Positions 18,626 to 27,451 are shown, counted from the first letter of the stretch. The stretch: 64,000 nucleotides of DNA from Fictibacillus enclensis (GCF_001457035.1 NZ_KQ758622.1:1-64000); one strand, 5' to 3'. Notes: generated by a model from the letters alone, not told the origin. Made by a program: numbers and translations.

Positions 18626-21145
18626 ATGGTTAACTTTAAAAAGCGACTTACTAAACAAAAAATTGAAAAGAAAATCCGTCCTGATGAAATTTATTCTACT
18701 CTTGATAGATCTAGCGATAAAGGGCCATTACGTCCAGTACAGGAAAAAATACTTGACAAGTGGTTTACGGATTTTCAAGGCAAAAAAGATGTTATATTGA
18801 AGTTACATACAGGTCAAGGTAAAACGTTAGTTGGGTTACTTATGCTTCAATCAAAGTTAAATCAAGAAAAAGGTCCTGCTTTATACCTTTGCCATAATAA
18901 TCAATTAGTAGAACAAACTTGTAAACAGGCTGAAAGTTTTGGAATTGGTTATACAACTGTTGATAGGGAAATTCCTGATGAATTCATAGATGGAAAGACT
19001 ATTTTAATAACATCAGTTCAAAAGCTTTTCAATGGTGAAACCAAATTTGGTCTGGGTAACAAATCAATCTCTGTCTCTACTGTATTAATGGATGATGCAC
19101 ATGCATGTATAGAGGTAATAAAAAATGCCTGTAAAATTGTATTAAAGCAAGACTCGCATGCTTATCATGAAATTTTCTCATTGTTTTCCACGGAATTACA
19201 GAACCAAGGGGCGGGAACATATGCTGATATTACTCGAAAAAGTTATGATTCACTAACAGCTGTCCCTTATTGGGTTTGGCAAGATATGCATACAGAGGTA
19301 TCTGACATATTGTCAAAATACAGTAACCAAAAAGATATTAGGTTTACATGGCCGATAATTAAGGACATGATTAAAGATTGCCAATGTATTATTTCAGGAC
19401 AAAGCTTGGAAATTATTCCTTATGTAACTCCACTATATATGTTCGGGTCTTACCATAAAGCTGAACATAGAATTTTTATGTCTGCAACAATTACCGATGA
19501 TTCTTTCTTTATTAAAGGGCTAGGAATATCATCAGATACAATTCGTAATCCTTTGGTATTACCAGACGAAGGGTGGTCTGGTGAGAAAATGATATTAATT
19601 CCATCTTTAATTGATTCCTCATTAAATAGAACGGAGATAGTCAACATTTTTGCAAAACCATCAAAGAAGAGAAAATTCGGGGTTGTAGCCTTAGTACCAA
19701 GTTTTAATTCAACTAAAGACTGGAAGGAATACGGAGCTACCATAGCTACAAGAGAGATTATTGTTGATGAAATAGGAAAGCTCAAAGAAAAGAATTTCGA
19801 AAAAACCTTAGTAATAGCTAATAGATACGATGGAATTGATTTACCTGACAGTTCCTGCAGAGTGTTAGTGTTTGATTCAAGGCCATATTTTGAGTCGTTA
19901 TATGACAGGTATCTTGAGGAATGCCGTGGAAATAGTGATATTGTTTCAATAAAGCTTGCTCAGACAATTGAACAAGGACTTGGTAGAGCTGTCAGAGGAG
20001 AAAAGGATTATTGTGCAATAATTATTACTGGTACTGAGTTAGTTCGTGCAATTCGTAGTAAGAAATCAAGGGGATATTTTTCACTACAAACAAGGACACA
20101 AATAGAAATCGGCCTCGAAATAGCTGAATTTTCCAAAGAAGAGATAAGAGAAGGTGATGAGCCTAAAAAATCATTTTTAGGACTTTTAAAACAGTCACTG
20201 GGACGAGATGAAGGGTGGAAGGAATTTTATACTGAAAAAATGGATGAGATTCAACCTGATAGTAAAACCTCTAATATGTTAGAAATAATAGAGTTTGAAA
20301 ATTTAGCTGAAGAAAAATATTCAAGAGGAGATTTCCAAGGGGCTGTTCAAACAATCCAGAAATTAATCGATAACCATGTTACAACCGATGAGGAAAGAGG
20401 ATGGTATTTACAAGAAATGGCTAGACTTATATACCCTTCTTCAAAAATGACTTCAAATAAATTTCAAGTTAGTGCGCACAGGAAAAATACATTTCTTTTA
20501 AAACCAAAGGAAGGTATGGAGGTTCAAAAAATATCATCCATTAGTTTAAAGAGAATAGAAAATATATCTCAATGGATTCACTCATTTGATAATTTTGATG
20601 AACTTTATCTGGAATTGGATGATATTCTAAGTAAATTGAAATTTGGAGTGAATGCCGATCGGTTTGAGCAGGCATTTGATGAGCTTGCAAAAGTCTTGGG
20701 ATTTCCAAGTCAAAGGCCTGACAAAGAATGGAAAGAAGGACCAGATAATATATGGAAAACAGGGGATAACAAATACCTTCTGGTCGAATGTAAGAATAAT
20801 GTGGACGTAACAAGAAATGAAATTAATAAAGATGAAACGGGACAAATTAACAATGCTTGTGCATGGTTTGAAAAGGTATATGGGGACGTACTTGTTAAAA
20901 ATATTATTATAATTTCGACTAAAAACGTTTCTAAGGCTGCGGGATTCAATAAATCAGTACAAGTGATGAGAGAAAATAAATTAAGATTATTAACCGATAA
21001 TGTTAGGAAGTTTTACCTAGAATTTAAGGGACTAGACCTAGATAATTTATCTGAAAAGAGAATTCAGGAATTATTGGTTAGGTTTAAATTGACAAGTGAT
21101 GATTTAATGTCCGATGTATATTCAGAGGAGCCAAGACTACATTAA
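18626..21145 (+). CDS. SF2 helicase fused to a PD-(D/E)xK-like nuclease
   Basis: 839 residues. Helicase part: Walker A HTGQGKT at 61-67, DDAH box at 156-159, MSATITD (motif III) near 288, QGLGRAVRG (motif VI) from 450; the DDAH and motif VI styles recall Rad3/DinG-type enzymes, though no Fe-S cysteine cluster is evident. A helical linker follows (about 500-650). The C-terminal domain (about 665-790) has an early Glu helix, GPD near 706 and ECK at 721-723, the restriction-endonuclease fold signature. AAGGAGG precedes the ATG. A+T rich compared with the core genes. Followed by an HNH gene; together a candidate defence module. I do not recognise a named system. Confidence 0.8.
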   Translation: MVNFKKRLTKQKIEKKIRPDEIYSTLDRSSDKGPLRPVQEKILDKWFTDFQGKKDVILKLHTGQGKTLVGLLMLQSKLNQEKGPALYLCHNNQLVEQTCKQAESFGIGYTTVDREIPDEFIDGKTILITSVQKLFNGETKFGLGNKSISVSTVLMDDAHACIEVIKNACKIVLKQDSHAYHEIFSLFSTELQNQGAGTYADITRKSYDSLTAVPYWVWQDMHTEVSDILSKYSNQKDIRFTWPIIKDMIKDCQCIISGQSLEIIPYVTPLYMFGSYHKAEHRIFMSATITDDSFFIKGLGISSDTIRNPLVLPDEGWSGEKMILIPSLIDSSLNRTEIVNIFAKPSKKRKFGVVALVPSFNSTKDWKEYGATIATREIIVDEIGKLKEKNFEKTLVIANRYDGIDLPDSSCRVLVFDSRPYFESLYDRYLEECRGNSDIVSIKLAQTIEQGLGRAVRGEKDYCAIIITGTELVRAIRSKKSRGYFSLQTRTQIEIGLEIAEFSKEEIREGDEPKKSFLGLLKQSLGRDEGWKEFYTEKMDEIQPDSKTSNMLEIIEFENLAEEKYSRGDFQGAVQTIQKLIDNHVTTDEERGWYLQEMARLIYPSSKMTSNKFQVSAHRKNTFLLKPKEGMEVQKISSISLKRIENISQWIHSFDNFDELYLELDDILSKLKFGVNADRFEQAFDELAKVLGFPSQRPDKEWKEGPDNIWKTGDNKYLLVECKNNVDVTRNEINKDETGQINNACAWFEKVYGDVLVKNIIIISTKNVSKAAGFNKSVQVMRENKLRLLTDNVRKFYLEFKGLDLDNLSEKRIQELLVRFKLTSDDLMSDVYSEEPRLH

Positions 21146-21162
21146 ACAATCATATTAGAACC

Positions 21163-21187
21163 GGCTGCTTATGCAGCCTTTTTTTAC
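21163..21187 (+). terminator. Terminator between helicase and HNH genes
   Basis: GGCTGC-TTAT-GCAGCC followed by seven T. It lies in the 69-base gap between two same-strand genes, so the HNH gene depends on read-through or its own promoter. Confidence 0.88.
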
Positions 21188-21214
21188 TATTTTAGGAAAT
21201 TTGGAGATGGTTAC

Positions 21215-22192
21215 ATGGAATCAACAATCTATTCCCCATTTGAAGATTTGCACTTTGATTATGATAAATGTTTTCTGTGTGGAGGAGAACCAGATTCACA
21301 AGAGCATGTTTATCCAAAATGGCTGCAGAGAAAGTATGATCTTTGGAATAAAAGAATTTATTTCCGAAATAGAACTAGTATACAATATAAAGATTTAAAA
21401 ATCCCTTGTTGTAAAAACTGCAATAATAAATCTTTATCTCAATTAGAAAATAAAATTAATGAAGCAGTTAATGGAGGATATGAAAAGTTTAAGAACTTAG
21501 ACGAATTAACAATAATGCAATGGGTTTCGAAAGTATACTACGGAAAGTTATTTAAAAAGTTGAATCTATTAATTGACAGAAAAAATAAAGACTTTGGGAC
21601 AATGGTAAATAAAGAACAAATTTTTTCTTATAGGGGCTTACATGAATTTTTACAATCATTACGTAAGCCAATAGAATTTACTGGCGATATTCCTTGGTCT
21701 GTACAGGTTTTTCAAGTACATAATGACTCCAGACTTGAAGATTATGAATATATAGATACGATTTTTATAACAGGCTGTATTCGTATAGGGGATATTGGAA
21801 TTGTATATAGTTTTGGAGACTGGGGATATGCAAAGTTAGGTAATAGTAAAATACTAAATGACTTCATAGATTTAATAATTCATCCTATACAGCTACAAGA
21901 AATAGCGGCAAGGTTTTCATATGCTCGTTCAAAGGTGAATTTTGAAAATCTTTCCCTCATAGTTATGGATGAATCAAGACTCACATATATTGGAACAAAA
22001 CCAAATATACAACTTACATTCAATCATAAAGAGTATTTTATGTTTTTGCAATTTTTCTTTGTTAATTTCGGAAATTCTGTGAAATTGATTTATGATGAAA
22101 CACAAGAGTCTATAACTAGTTTTCTCTTTGAAAATAACCAAGCAAGAGTATTAGATGAAAATGGCCAGCTAAAATGTTACAAAAGAACATAA
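21215..22192 (+). CDS. HNH-like endonuclease domain protein
   Basis: 325 residues. The N-terminal 75 residues have an HNH/treble-clef layout: C19-x-x-C22, E30-H31 with P34 (EHVYPKWL), then C66-x-x-C69-N70. The remaining 250 residues have no motif that I recognise; a C-terminal half of mixed strands could sense a ligand. GGAGATGG precedes the ATG. Immediately downstream of the helicase-nuclease, same base composition, both probably acting on nucleic acid. Nuclease activity is inferred from the motif only. Confidence 0.75.
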   Translation: MESTIYSPFEDLHFDYDKCFLCGGEPDSQEHVYPKWLQRKYDLWNKRIYFRNRTSIQYKDLKIPCCKNCNNKSLSQLENKINEAVNGGYEKFKNLDELTIMQWVSKVYYGKLFKKLNLLIDRKNKDFGTMVNKEQIFSYRGLHEFLQSLRKPIEFTGDIPWSVQVFQVHNDSRLEDYEYIDTIFITGCIRIGDIGIVYSFGDWGYAKLGNSKILNDFIDLIIHPIQLQEIAARFSYARSKVNFENLSLIVMDESRLTYIGTKPNIQLTFNHKEYFMFLQFFFVNFGNSVKLIYDETQESITSFLFENNQARVLDENGQLKCYKRT

Positions 22193-22393
22193 TCTGATAA
22201 ACATTTAATTCCACTTTTCACTAAACGATTAGAAGTGTTGTAAATTAATAAATAAAATGATTTAGAGGATAAAGGATGAATAGTGCAATTCTAGTTGCTA
22301 ATGATACTAAGGCAGTTTATTGTAATAATTGGCCTTTTTCCATATTCTAAAAAATAGTTCTCGCTTAATTTATCCATCGGATATATAATAAAT

Positions 22394-22464
22394 ATGCTCG
22401 TGGTGTAATGGCAGCATTCTCGACTACGAATTGAGAGGTGACGGTTCGAATCCGTTCGGGTCCA
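22394..22464 (+). tRNA. tRNA-Arg(ACG)-like gene, acceptor stem incomplete
   Basis: 71-nt cloverleaf-like sequence: anticodon arm CTCGA-CTACGAA-TTGAG with anticodon ACG after U33, T arm ACGG-TTCGAAT-CCGT, D arm GTGT/GCAT. The last four acceptor pairs form (CTCG with CGGG) but the first three (ATG against TCC) do not. No CCA is encoded. A terminator follows at once, so it is probably transcribed. Either an element-borne tRNA that has begun to decay or a tRNA-derived att remnant. Confidence 0.6.
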
Positions 22465-22476
22465 CTCAAGGTGGTA

Positions 22477-22506
22477 AAAAGCACAGTCACTGACTGGGCT
22501 TTTTTT
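22477..22506 (+). terminator. Terminator after the tRNA-like gene
   Basis: AAAGC(A)CAGTCA / TGACTG(G)GCTTT stem then TTTTTTT. The 22507-22919 stretch holds no convincing gene; 22795-22816 is a near copy of 16047-16068. Confidence 0.8.
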
Positions 22507-22794
22507 ATGCAAAATACTTTTTTTTTGAATACAACCATGTGGATCTCCTTTATTAAGGCTATTTTTGTTAGATGTTTGTCCTCCTGATATTTTCTTTTTA
22601 TTAGAAATTATTAATGTCAAACTAAAAAAGTATCGGTATTGTACTCATTATTGGATTGCTTCTCGGGGGATCAAGGTAAAAAGGTCAAATCTGTTTGAAA
22701 AGGTATGTAGAGGGATAAGAATTGGTCTTTTTCAACAGTGAAGGAGTTCATTTGCGGGAGAAGAGGGGCGACGAGAGGAAGTTGTGATTCATTA

Positions 22795-22816
22795 AAATGC
22801 TCATAATTTTGCTCAT
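22795..22816 (+). repeat. Arm-like repeat, copy 2
   Basis: 21 of 22 bases match 16047-16068. It lies just inside the right attachment copy (22920), so the pair brackets the first element. Confidence 0.55.
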
Positions 22817-22919
22817 TGAATTTTTTTGTTTGGTTAAGGATTATTTTAGAAGAACGCTATGAACCCTTCTTATCAAGGCTTTTTATGATGCTATCTTTGC
22901 CCATTTCATCTCCTGATGA

Positions 22920-22938
22920 ATGGGCGGCATGATGTAAT
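22920..22938 (+). repeat. Attachment-site copy 2
   Basis: Exact copy of the groEL-end 19-mer. It is preceded by GCCCATTTCATC-TCCT-GATGAATGGGC-type inverted repeat sequence (22899 onward), as expected of core-type integrase sites. An integrase fragment follows. Confidence 0.88.
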
Positions 22939-23022
22939 TTAACGCTCGAAAACCTTGTTATATCAGGGCTTAAGCGTGTTACATTAGGTCTTTCACCTAA
23001 AAAAATCACATTTTAATAACAT

Positions 23023-23242
23023 TTATTTTGAATTCCCCATTTTGAGGATGTTTCCGAAAGTCTGATGGACTTTTTGAGAAGCATCCTCTTTCATTTTATC
23101 TGTTACATGGGTGTAAATCTTCATGGTCGTTTTCATGTCATCGTGACCAACTCTTCTCATGATGGTGGTAATGTCGACTCCAGCTTCAGCTAACATACTT
23201 ATATGTGTGTGTCTGAATATATGAGGTGTTGCATGTTTCTTT
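23023..23242 (-). pseudogene. int: Tyrosine integrase, C-terminal fragment (element 2)
   Basis: The minus strand reads ATPHIFRHTHISMLAEAGVD, then RRVGHDDMKTTMKIYTHVTDKMKEDASQK to a stop at 23023-23025. It holds H-x-x-R and the Tyr of a catalytic domain; the rest is deleted. It is different enough from the first integrase to be another subfamily. Confidence 0.85.
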
Positions 23243-23566
23243 ATGGATGTCTTCTCTAAAAGGATTGATAAAGTAATTAATCAAGAAATAAAGCATACTA
23301 AAGATGAAGGTATGAGTACAGAAGCTATGACTAGAGATAATGCTATCATACGAGTTTATGATGGTGGGAAGTATATTCAATTGGCTTTTTATATGGATGA
23401 TCCAGATCGTGAACTTACTCCATATTATTATTATGAAAAGTTTGGAGATTCGTATGAAGAAATGAGTGGGATGCCAGGAAGTGGAGAAGGTGATCGTTTG
23501 GGATTTTATAAGAAAGCACCAGATTATGAAGAAGTTAAGGGAAAAGAAACAAAGTTAAAAGAGTAG
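23243..23566 (+). CDS. Small unknown protein, chimeric or truncated; paralogue of 29073-29291
   Basis: 107 codons beginning exactly where the integrase fragment ends. The N-terminal 28 residues are basic and helical. From about residue 29 (RDNAIIRVYDGGKYIQLAFY) it is homologous to a decayed copy at 29073-29291, sharing GDSYxxMSGMP and KxPDYEExKGKE. An internal ATG at 23306 may be the real start. Unknown family; acidic, soluble. The copies show that two neighbouring elements shared cargo. Confidence 0.5.
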   Translation: MDVFSKRIDKVINQEIKHTKDEGMSTEAMTRDNAIIRVYDGGKYIQLAFYMDDPDRELTPYYYYEKFGDSYEEMSGMPGSGEGDRLGFYKKAPDYEEVKGKETKLKE

Positions 23567-23849
23567 ACCAAATGTTGTCTACTCTCTTATTGTTTTTATG
23601 CTGTTAAATGATAATAAAGTTAATTAAAATCGCAAACACACTCAATTGTCAAGGATGGTTGTAAAGCACGATCTCTGTTATGACCATAAGAAGACTTTTC
23701 TTGAAATCAAATAGCCATCACAAACCTTTTTCAACATTATTCTTTATCGGAGGCATCCAGTTAACAGTGGCAAATAATGAATACCGTTTTAGATATTTGA
23801 TTATTAAACGCTAATCTTGCGATTAAATGTGTGAAGTCAAGGGTTTGGC
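23567..23849. other. Gene-free spacer
   Basis: A+T-rich stretch between the small unknown ORF and the membrane-protein gene. A CTCAATTGTCAAGG-type phrase here has a partial echo near 28970, but no ORF, RNA or clear hairpin was seen. Confidence 0.4.
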
Positions 23850-24695
23850 TTATTGTCTTGTTTCCCCAGCACTGTTTTGAATTAAATCCTGCTTTTTAAT
23901 AAGGTAATTCTTATATTTAAAATAAGGGCTATTAATTTGGGGAGATTCTGGAGCTTTTTCTTGTTCTCGAATTAGGATAATAGAAACTAAATAAGACATT
24001 AAAAAACCGATGTATGTTGTATTGAAAATAATTCCAACAATGTATTCAATAAAAGGTATATAGGTCAACGGTTGATCCAATACAACAGTTTGTAATGAAT
24101 AAAACGGTGTTAATCCTTTATAGGTAACAAAAATAAACTGGAATAACATATCGTCATCTTGCATTAACTGAGTGTGTTCATGGTCTGTAAAAAATTTAAA
24201 AACATCGTTATGCTCAAAGTAAAAAGACCCAAAAGAAAAGCCTAGAAAGAACAGGACTAAAATTAAGAGACCGATAAAATTTAAAATTTGAAATGATATC
24301 GATTTAAAACTATCCATTGTATGCTTCATTAAGACAAAGGATAATAACAAAGGCGTTAAGACACAAAATATTAACACAATAATATTGCTTTTTGTTTCAA
24401 ATAATAGGCTTATAAATAGTGCAAAAAAATAAACTATTATGTAAACCTTACAAATGTAGAAAAATGATCGTGCTAAGATTCCTCCAGGTGTAGGCTTTGT
24501 TAGAAATAAACACACTCCATAAATTAAAATAAAAATTACAGTTAGAGCCCCAAATCGCCCTAAAGAATGATGTTTTTCGGGCAAAAAAACCATGCATGCT
24601 AATGTTATTAAAAACACCAATAGAATGAATTGATTCCTTGAACGAATTAGTAACAACTTACGATAAGTATTGGGTTGTTTCAAAGAGATAACCAA
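23850..24695 (-). CDS. Unknown integral membrane protein
   Basis: 281 residues with about six hydrophobic segments: around 26-44, 48-66, 80-100, 105-125, 135-155 and 225-245. Basic N-terminus, polar C-terminal tail. The first start in frame is TTG 24695 and has a poor ribosome site; the frame is open further upstream through the 43-aa gene without ATG. Translation may be coupled to that gene. No family recognised. Confidence 0.65.
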   Translation of the reverse strand: MVISLKQPNTYRKLLLIRSRNQFILLVFLITLACMVFLPEKHHSLGRFGALTVIFILIYGVCLFLTKPTPGGILARSFFYICKVYIIVYFFALFISLLFETKSNIIVLIFCVLTPLLLSFVLMKHTMDSFKSISFQILNFIGLLILVLFFLGFSFGSFYFEHNDVFKFFTDHEHTQLMQDDDMLFQFIFVTYKGLTPFYSLQTVVLDQPLTYIPFIEYIVGIIFNTTYIGFLMSYLVSIILIREQEKAPESPQINSPYFKYKNYLIKKQDLIQNSAGETRQ

Positions 24696-24706
24696 TGGAT
24701 CTTTTT

Positions 24707-24838
24707 TTAAACTATAGTTGCCAAACGAAAATTTCTGAATTTTTTTATTTTTAACTTTCTTACTTTGACATACAGTGTATAAATCATTGAAATCAATGAA
24801 AATACTCCCATGATTCCAATCAATAAGTACAGCAGCAT
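24707..24838 (-). CDS. Small membrane protein, 43 residues
   Basis: ATG at 24838 behind GGAGGG. Begins MLLYLLIGIMGVFSLI, one membrane helix, then a basic tail (KVRKLKIKKFR). Stops 11 bases before the larger membrane-protein start. It looks like the first gene of a two-gene unit. Too short for usual ORF callers. Confidence 0.6.
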   Translation of the reverse strand: MLLYLLIGIMGVFSLISMIYTLYVKVRKLKIKKFRNFRLATIV

Positions 24839-24941
24839 ACTAACCCTCCAAATTTGTGAAGTTCTAAAAATTACTTACAGCACATGTTAAGGAAAAATAT
24901 TTTAGATATAACTATTTAACCCTTTCTAATAAGAAAAATCT

Positions 24942-25175
24942 TTAAAAAATATTTTGGCATGCAGCTGTAAACGCTAGAATATAGTTGACAGATTCTGCTA
25001 CGAGATCAAGCCATTCATCTGGAAAGTCATTTTGAAGAATGGCACTAGCGTGTCTCCATTTATGAACTACATAGTTATCCAAAATAAATTTGGGAAAATT
25101 TTCAATTGCCCTTTTGCTATTCACCTCCTTTGCACGTAGGATTATTTTACCATATATCCATTGTATGGAAAGCAA
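24942..25175 (-). CDS. Unknown 77-residue protein, possibly a truncated gene
   Basis: The frame contains an excellent ribosome site AAGGAGGTGA at about residues 15-18, so translation probably starts near there, not at TTG 25175. The likely protein carries HKWRHASAILQNDFPDEWLDL, a helical segment that recalls the N-termini of some type II restriction enzymes, and ends abruptly. No clear start follows the site. Possibly the stump of a longer gene. Confidence 0.4.
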   Translation of the reverse strand: MLSIQWIYGKIILRAKEVNSKRAIENFPKFILDNYVVHKWRHASAILQNDFPDEWLDLVAESVNYILAFTAACQNIF

Positions 25176-25589
25176 TTTAGCAAGCTGTTTTCTGAGTAAA
25201 ATACGTTTTTGAAAGTCATATCAAATAGGAATACCTTGGTTTATAATTAATGTAATATCTTGTTATAAAAGGGGGTTGGTAGACATAAACTTTAAGGAAA
25301 TTAAAAGGTAAAAGTTAAATAATGATAAAGGAGATATAAAACCCTGTTCCAAAAATTCACCTGAATATTATGAAGTAGAACTTTTTAAAGAAATGACCAA
25401 TGTCATGCGGCAGTATCTAAAAAAGAAGCTAATAGTATTGTAATGTATGTGCTGGAAAAGGATTGTTTACTTAATAGATGTGTTTAAATTTTATTGAAAA
25501 TTCATGAAATTTTAATAATATCCACCTGATTTTAACTTTTTATGGTATCATTTACTAAAATGATAAAAAGTGGGTGGGGATGAGATTAA
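25176..25589. other. Degenerate spacer
   Basis: No intact gene. A plus-strand frame around 25345-25441 reads about 32 residues (NSPEYYEVELFKEMTNVM) behind AAAGGAGA but lacks a standard start; it may be a gene remnant. Confidence 0.35.
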
Positions 25590-26243
25590 ATGGTGAGAAT
25601 TGAGGAAATAATTAATCCAGATACAAAACTTTATCATGCTACAACTAGTAATTACGTAAAATCGTTGTTTGATGGTATTCAAATTAGTAAATGTGATACC
25701 CAAACCGATTTTGGGCAAGGATTTTATTTAACTACAAACTTGAAGCAAGCAAAAAAGTGGGCATTTACAAAAGAAAATGAGCATAATAGAACTGAAGAAA
25801 AAAAGCAAATAAAGCAAAGAACTTCATACGCTAATTATGTTAAAGGCGTGATTGTAGTTTATAATATGCGACTACAGGGAATTACACCCTTCGAATTTAA
25901 TACTCATGTGTTCCCAACAGCTGATTTAAGATGGGGAGATTTTGTTTACCGAAACCGATCATTCATCGACCATCCGCAATTTAACAATAGAAATAAAGAT
26001 ATAGATATCGTATATGGCCCTTTAGCAGACGGCAACGGACTTATGGGAATGATAGATGATGTCGATAACGGCGAAATGGAAGTGCCGGATTTTTACAATA
26101 ATATATTGAGTGAACATTACGTGCTTAATGGTTTTGACCAGTTATCAGTTCACACCCCTCGAGCTATTGAAACTTTATTATGGAAAGAGGTGATCTTACC
26201 ACATGAGCTTAGACGAAAACAAAAAACAAGAATACGTGGATAG
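25590..26243 (+). CDS. DUF3990-like ADP-ribosyltransferase-type protein (putative toxin)
   Basis: 217 residues. The opening LYHATTSNYVKSL and QTDFGQGFYLTTNLKQAKKWA match the DUF3990 pattern, an ART-like fold with His (near 16) and Tyr (near 47) in the NAD-binding positions. It overlaps the following 76-codon gene by 41 bases, a layout typical of toxin-antitoxin pairs; in other Firmicutes such proteins lie beside a small DUF3791-type partner. GTGGGGATGAG lies upstream of the ATG. Toxic activity is inferred. Confidence 0.72.
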   Translation: MVRIEEIINPDTKLYHATTSNYVKSLFDGIQISKCDTQTDFGQGFYLTTNLKQAKKWAFTKENEHNRTEEKKQIKQRTSYANYVKGVIVVYNMRLQGITPFEFNTHVFPTADLRWGDFVYRNRSFIDHPQFNNRNKDIDIVYGPLADGNGLMGMIDDVDNGEMEVPDFYNNILSEHYVLNGFDQLSVHTPRAIETLLWKEVILPHELRRKQKTRIRG

Positions 26244-26433
26244 ATTTACTGAAAAAATATTAGAAATATTAATTTACGAACATGGTGTTAAAAAAGAAGA
26301 AGCCATCGAACTTCTTGATGATTCAATTTATTTCGAAATGTTAGATGATAACTTCAATTTCGTTTTGCACCATTCACCAAAATATTGGGCTAAAAAAGCC
26401 TTGGAATTTCAGAGGCAAGTAGAATATGCATAG
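26203..26433 (+). CDS. Small acidic partner of the DUF3990-like protein (putative antitoxin)
   Basis: 76 residues, helical and acidic (KKEEAIELLDDSIYFEMLDD). GAGGTGA at 26188-26194 gives correct spacing to ATG 26203. Overlaps the upstream gene. The length and the sequence EYVDRFTEKILEILIYEHGV are compatible with DUF3791-type partners; the assignment is by context. Confidence 0.65.
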   Translation: MSLDENKKQEYVDRFTEKILEILIYEHGVKKEEAIELLDDSIYFEMLDDNFNFVLHHSPKYWAKKALEFQRQVEYA

Positions 26434-26465
26434 AGCATAATACTTTAGTTTCAGCTACTTTTAAA

Positions 26466-26640
26466 CTAAACACTCTTACTATTCTGCTTAGAGGCCTCAT
26501 CCCACTGTTCATAGTATTTTTGATAATTCCCATATAAGCTATGAAGAGCGCCTTGAAGTTCCGCTGGGAGATTCGGCTCACCAGCTATCTGATGAGTGGA
26601 CGGCACATGTGTAATTAAAGTTATTAAAGTAATGACTTCT
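26466..26640 (-). pseudogene. C-terminal remnant of an unknown gene
   Basis: Minus-strand frame reads THVPSTHQIAGEPNLPAELQ and further to a stop at 26466-26468 with no start codon in range. Family not recognised. Probably a deletion leftover within element 2. Confidence 0.4.
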
Positions 26641-26738
26641 TACACTGTTAACAGTTCAAATAGAGAATATGTCAAAGGAGCTTGGAATTTACCAAGCTCC
26701 TTAATTTATATCCTATTTGGCTAAACCATTATAAAAAA

Positions 26739-27451
26739 TTAATCATCAAGGTATTTCCACCTATCTGCTTCTTCTGCATCACTTTGTAACATTCGTCTTT
26801 TAAGGTTATATTTCTTAGATTTTATAAATTTTTTTCTTGATTCATCCCATTCACAAAGTTCTATGTCAATACCCACCTTAATGTATCTCCACCATGGATT
26901 TTGAGTTTCATCAAACCAGAAGTGGTCTGGAAGCTTCTCTTTCAACCCGGCATCTCTTAATTTCTTATCTTCCTAGTTAGTAATAACCGCTCCAATAAGT
27001 TTATCAATCATATGTTCATGGATATATTTAACATATGGTTCTTGTCTATAATCGAGGAATCTTATAAATTGCTTGATAGGCACTACATGCTCATGAACAA
27101 GTATATTTGATAGTTTTTTTCAGGTATAGATTTTCCATTATTACTTACAACCATGTTTGTATACAATGTTATGGCTTCTTTAGACCAGAATTGACATCCT
27201 TTGTATTTACCAAGGTCTTTGGTCCAATCTCTTGCTACAGTTTCAAAGAGGTCCCGTTTTGCTTTGGGGGTTAATCCACTGGCGGCTAAGGTGTGAGAAA
27301 CATCTTTAATCATATCATCTCTACTTCTTTTATTTTCTACTACTGAGATCCCACCATTAGCCAATTGAACCCCTGTATATTCCCATTCATCAAGTTCATC
27401 TTCTTCATTTATTATTAAATCTTGATTTTCAATTTCTTTATCCATAAACAT
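26739..27451 (-). pseudogene. Unknown element gene with a frameshift and an in-frame stop
   Basis: Two frames join into one protein of about 237 residues. The N-terminal 110 codons (from ATG 27451, KSRDDMIKD-like acidic start) run to an A-rich run near 27120, where a one-base shift is needed to continue as KLSNILVHEHVVPIKQFIRF. An in-frame TAG at about 26975 then precedes EDKKLRDAGLKEKLPDHFWF and the tail to 26739. Two independent lesions make sequencing error alone unlikely. Family not recognised. Confidence 0.7.

Noticed and set aside
22291-22620. 109-codon minus-strand ORF
   Set aside because: It is antisense to the tRNA-like gene and its terminator; the WTRTDSNRH phrase is a known false translation of tRNA sequence.
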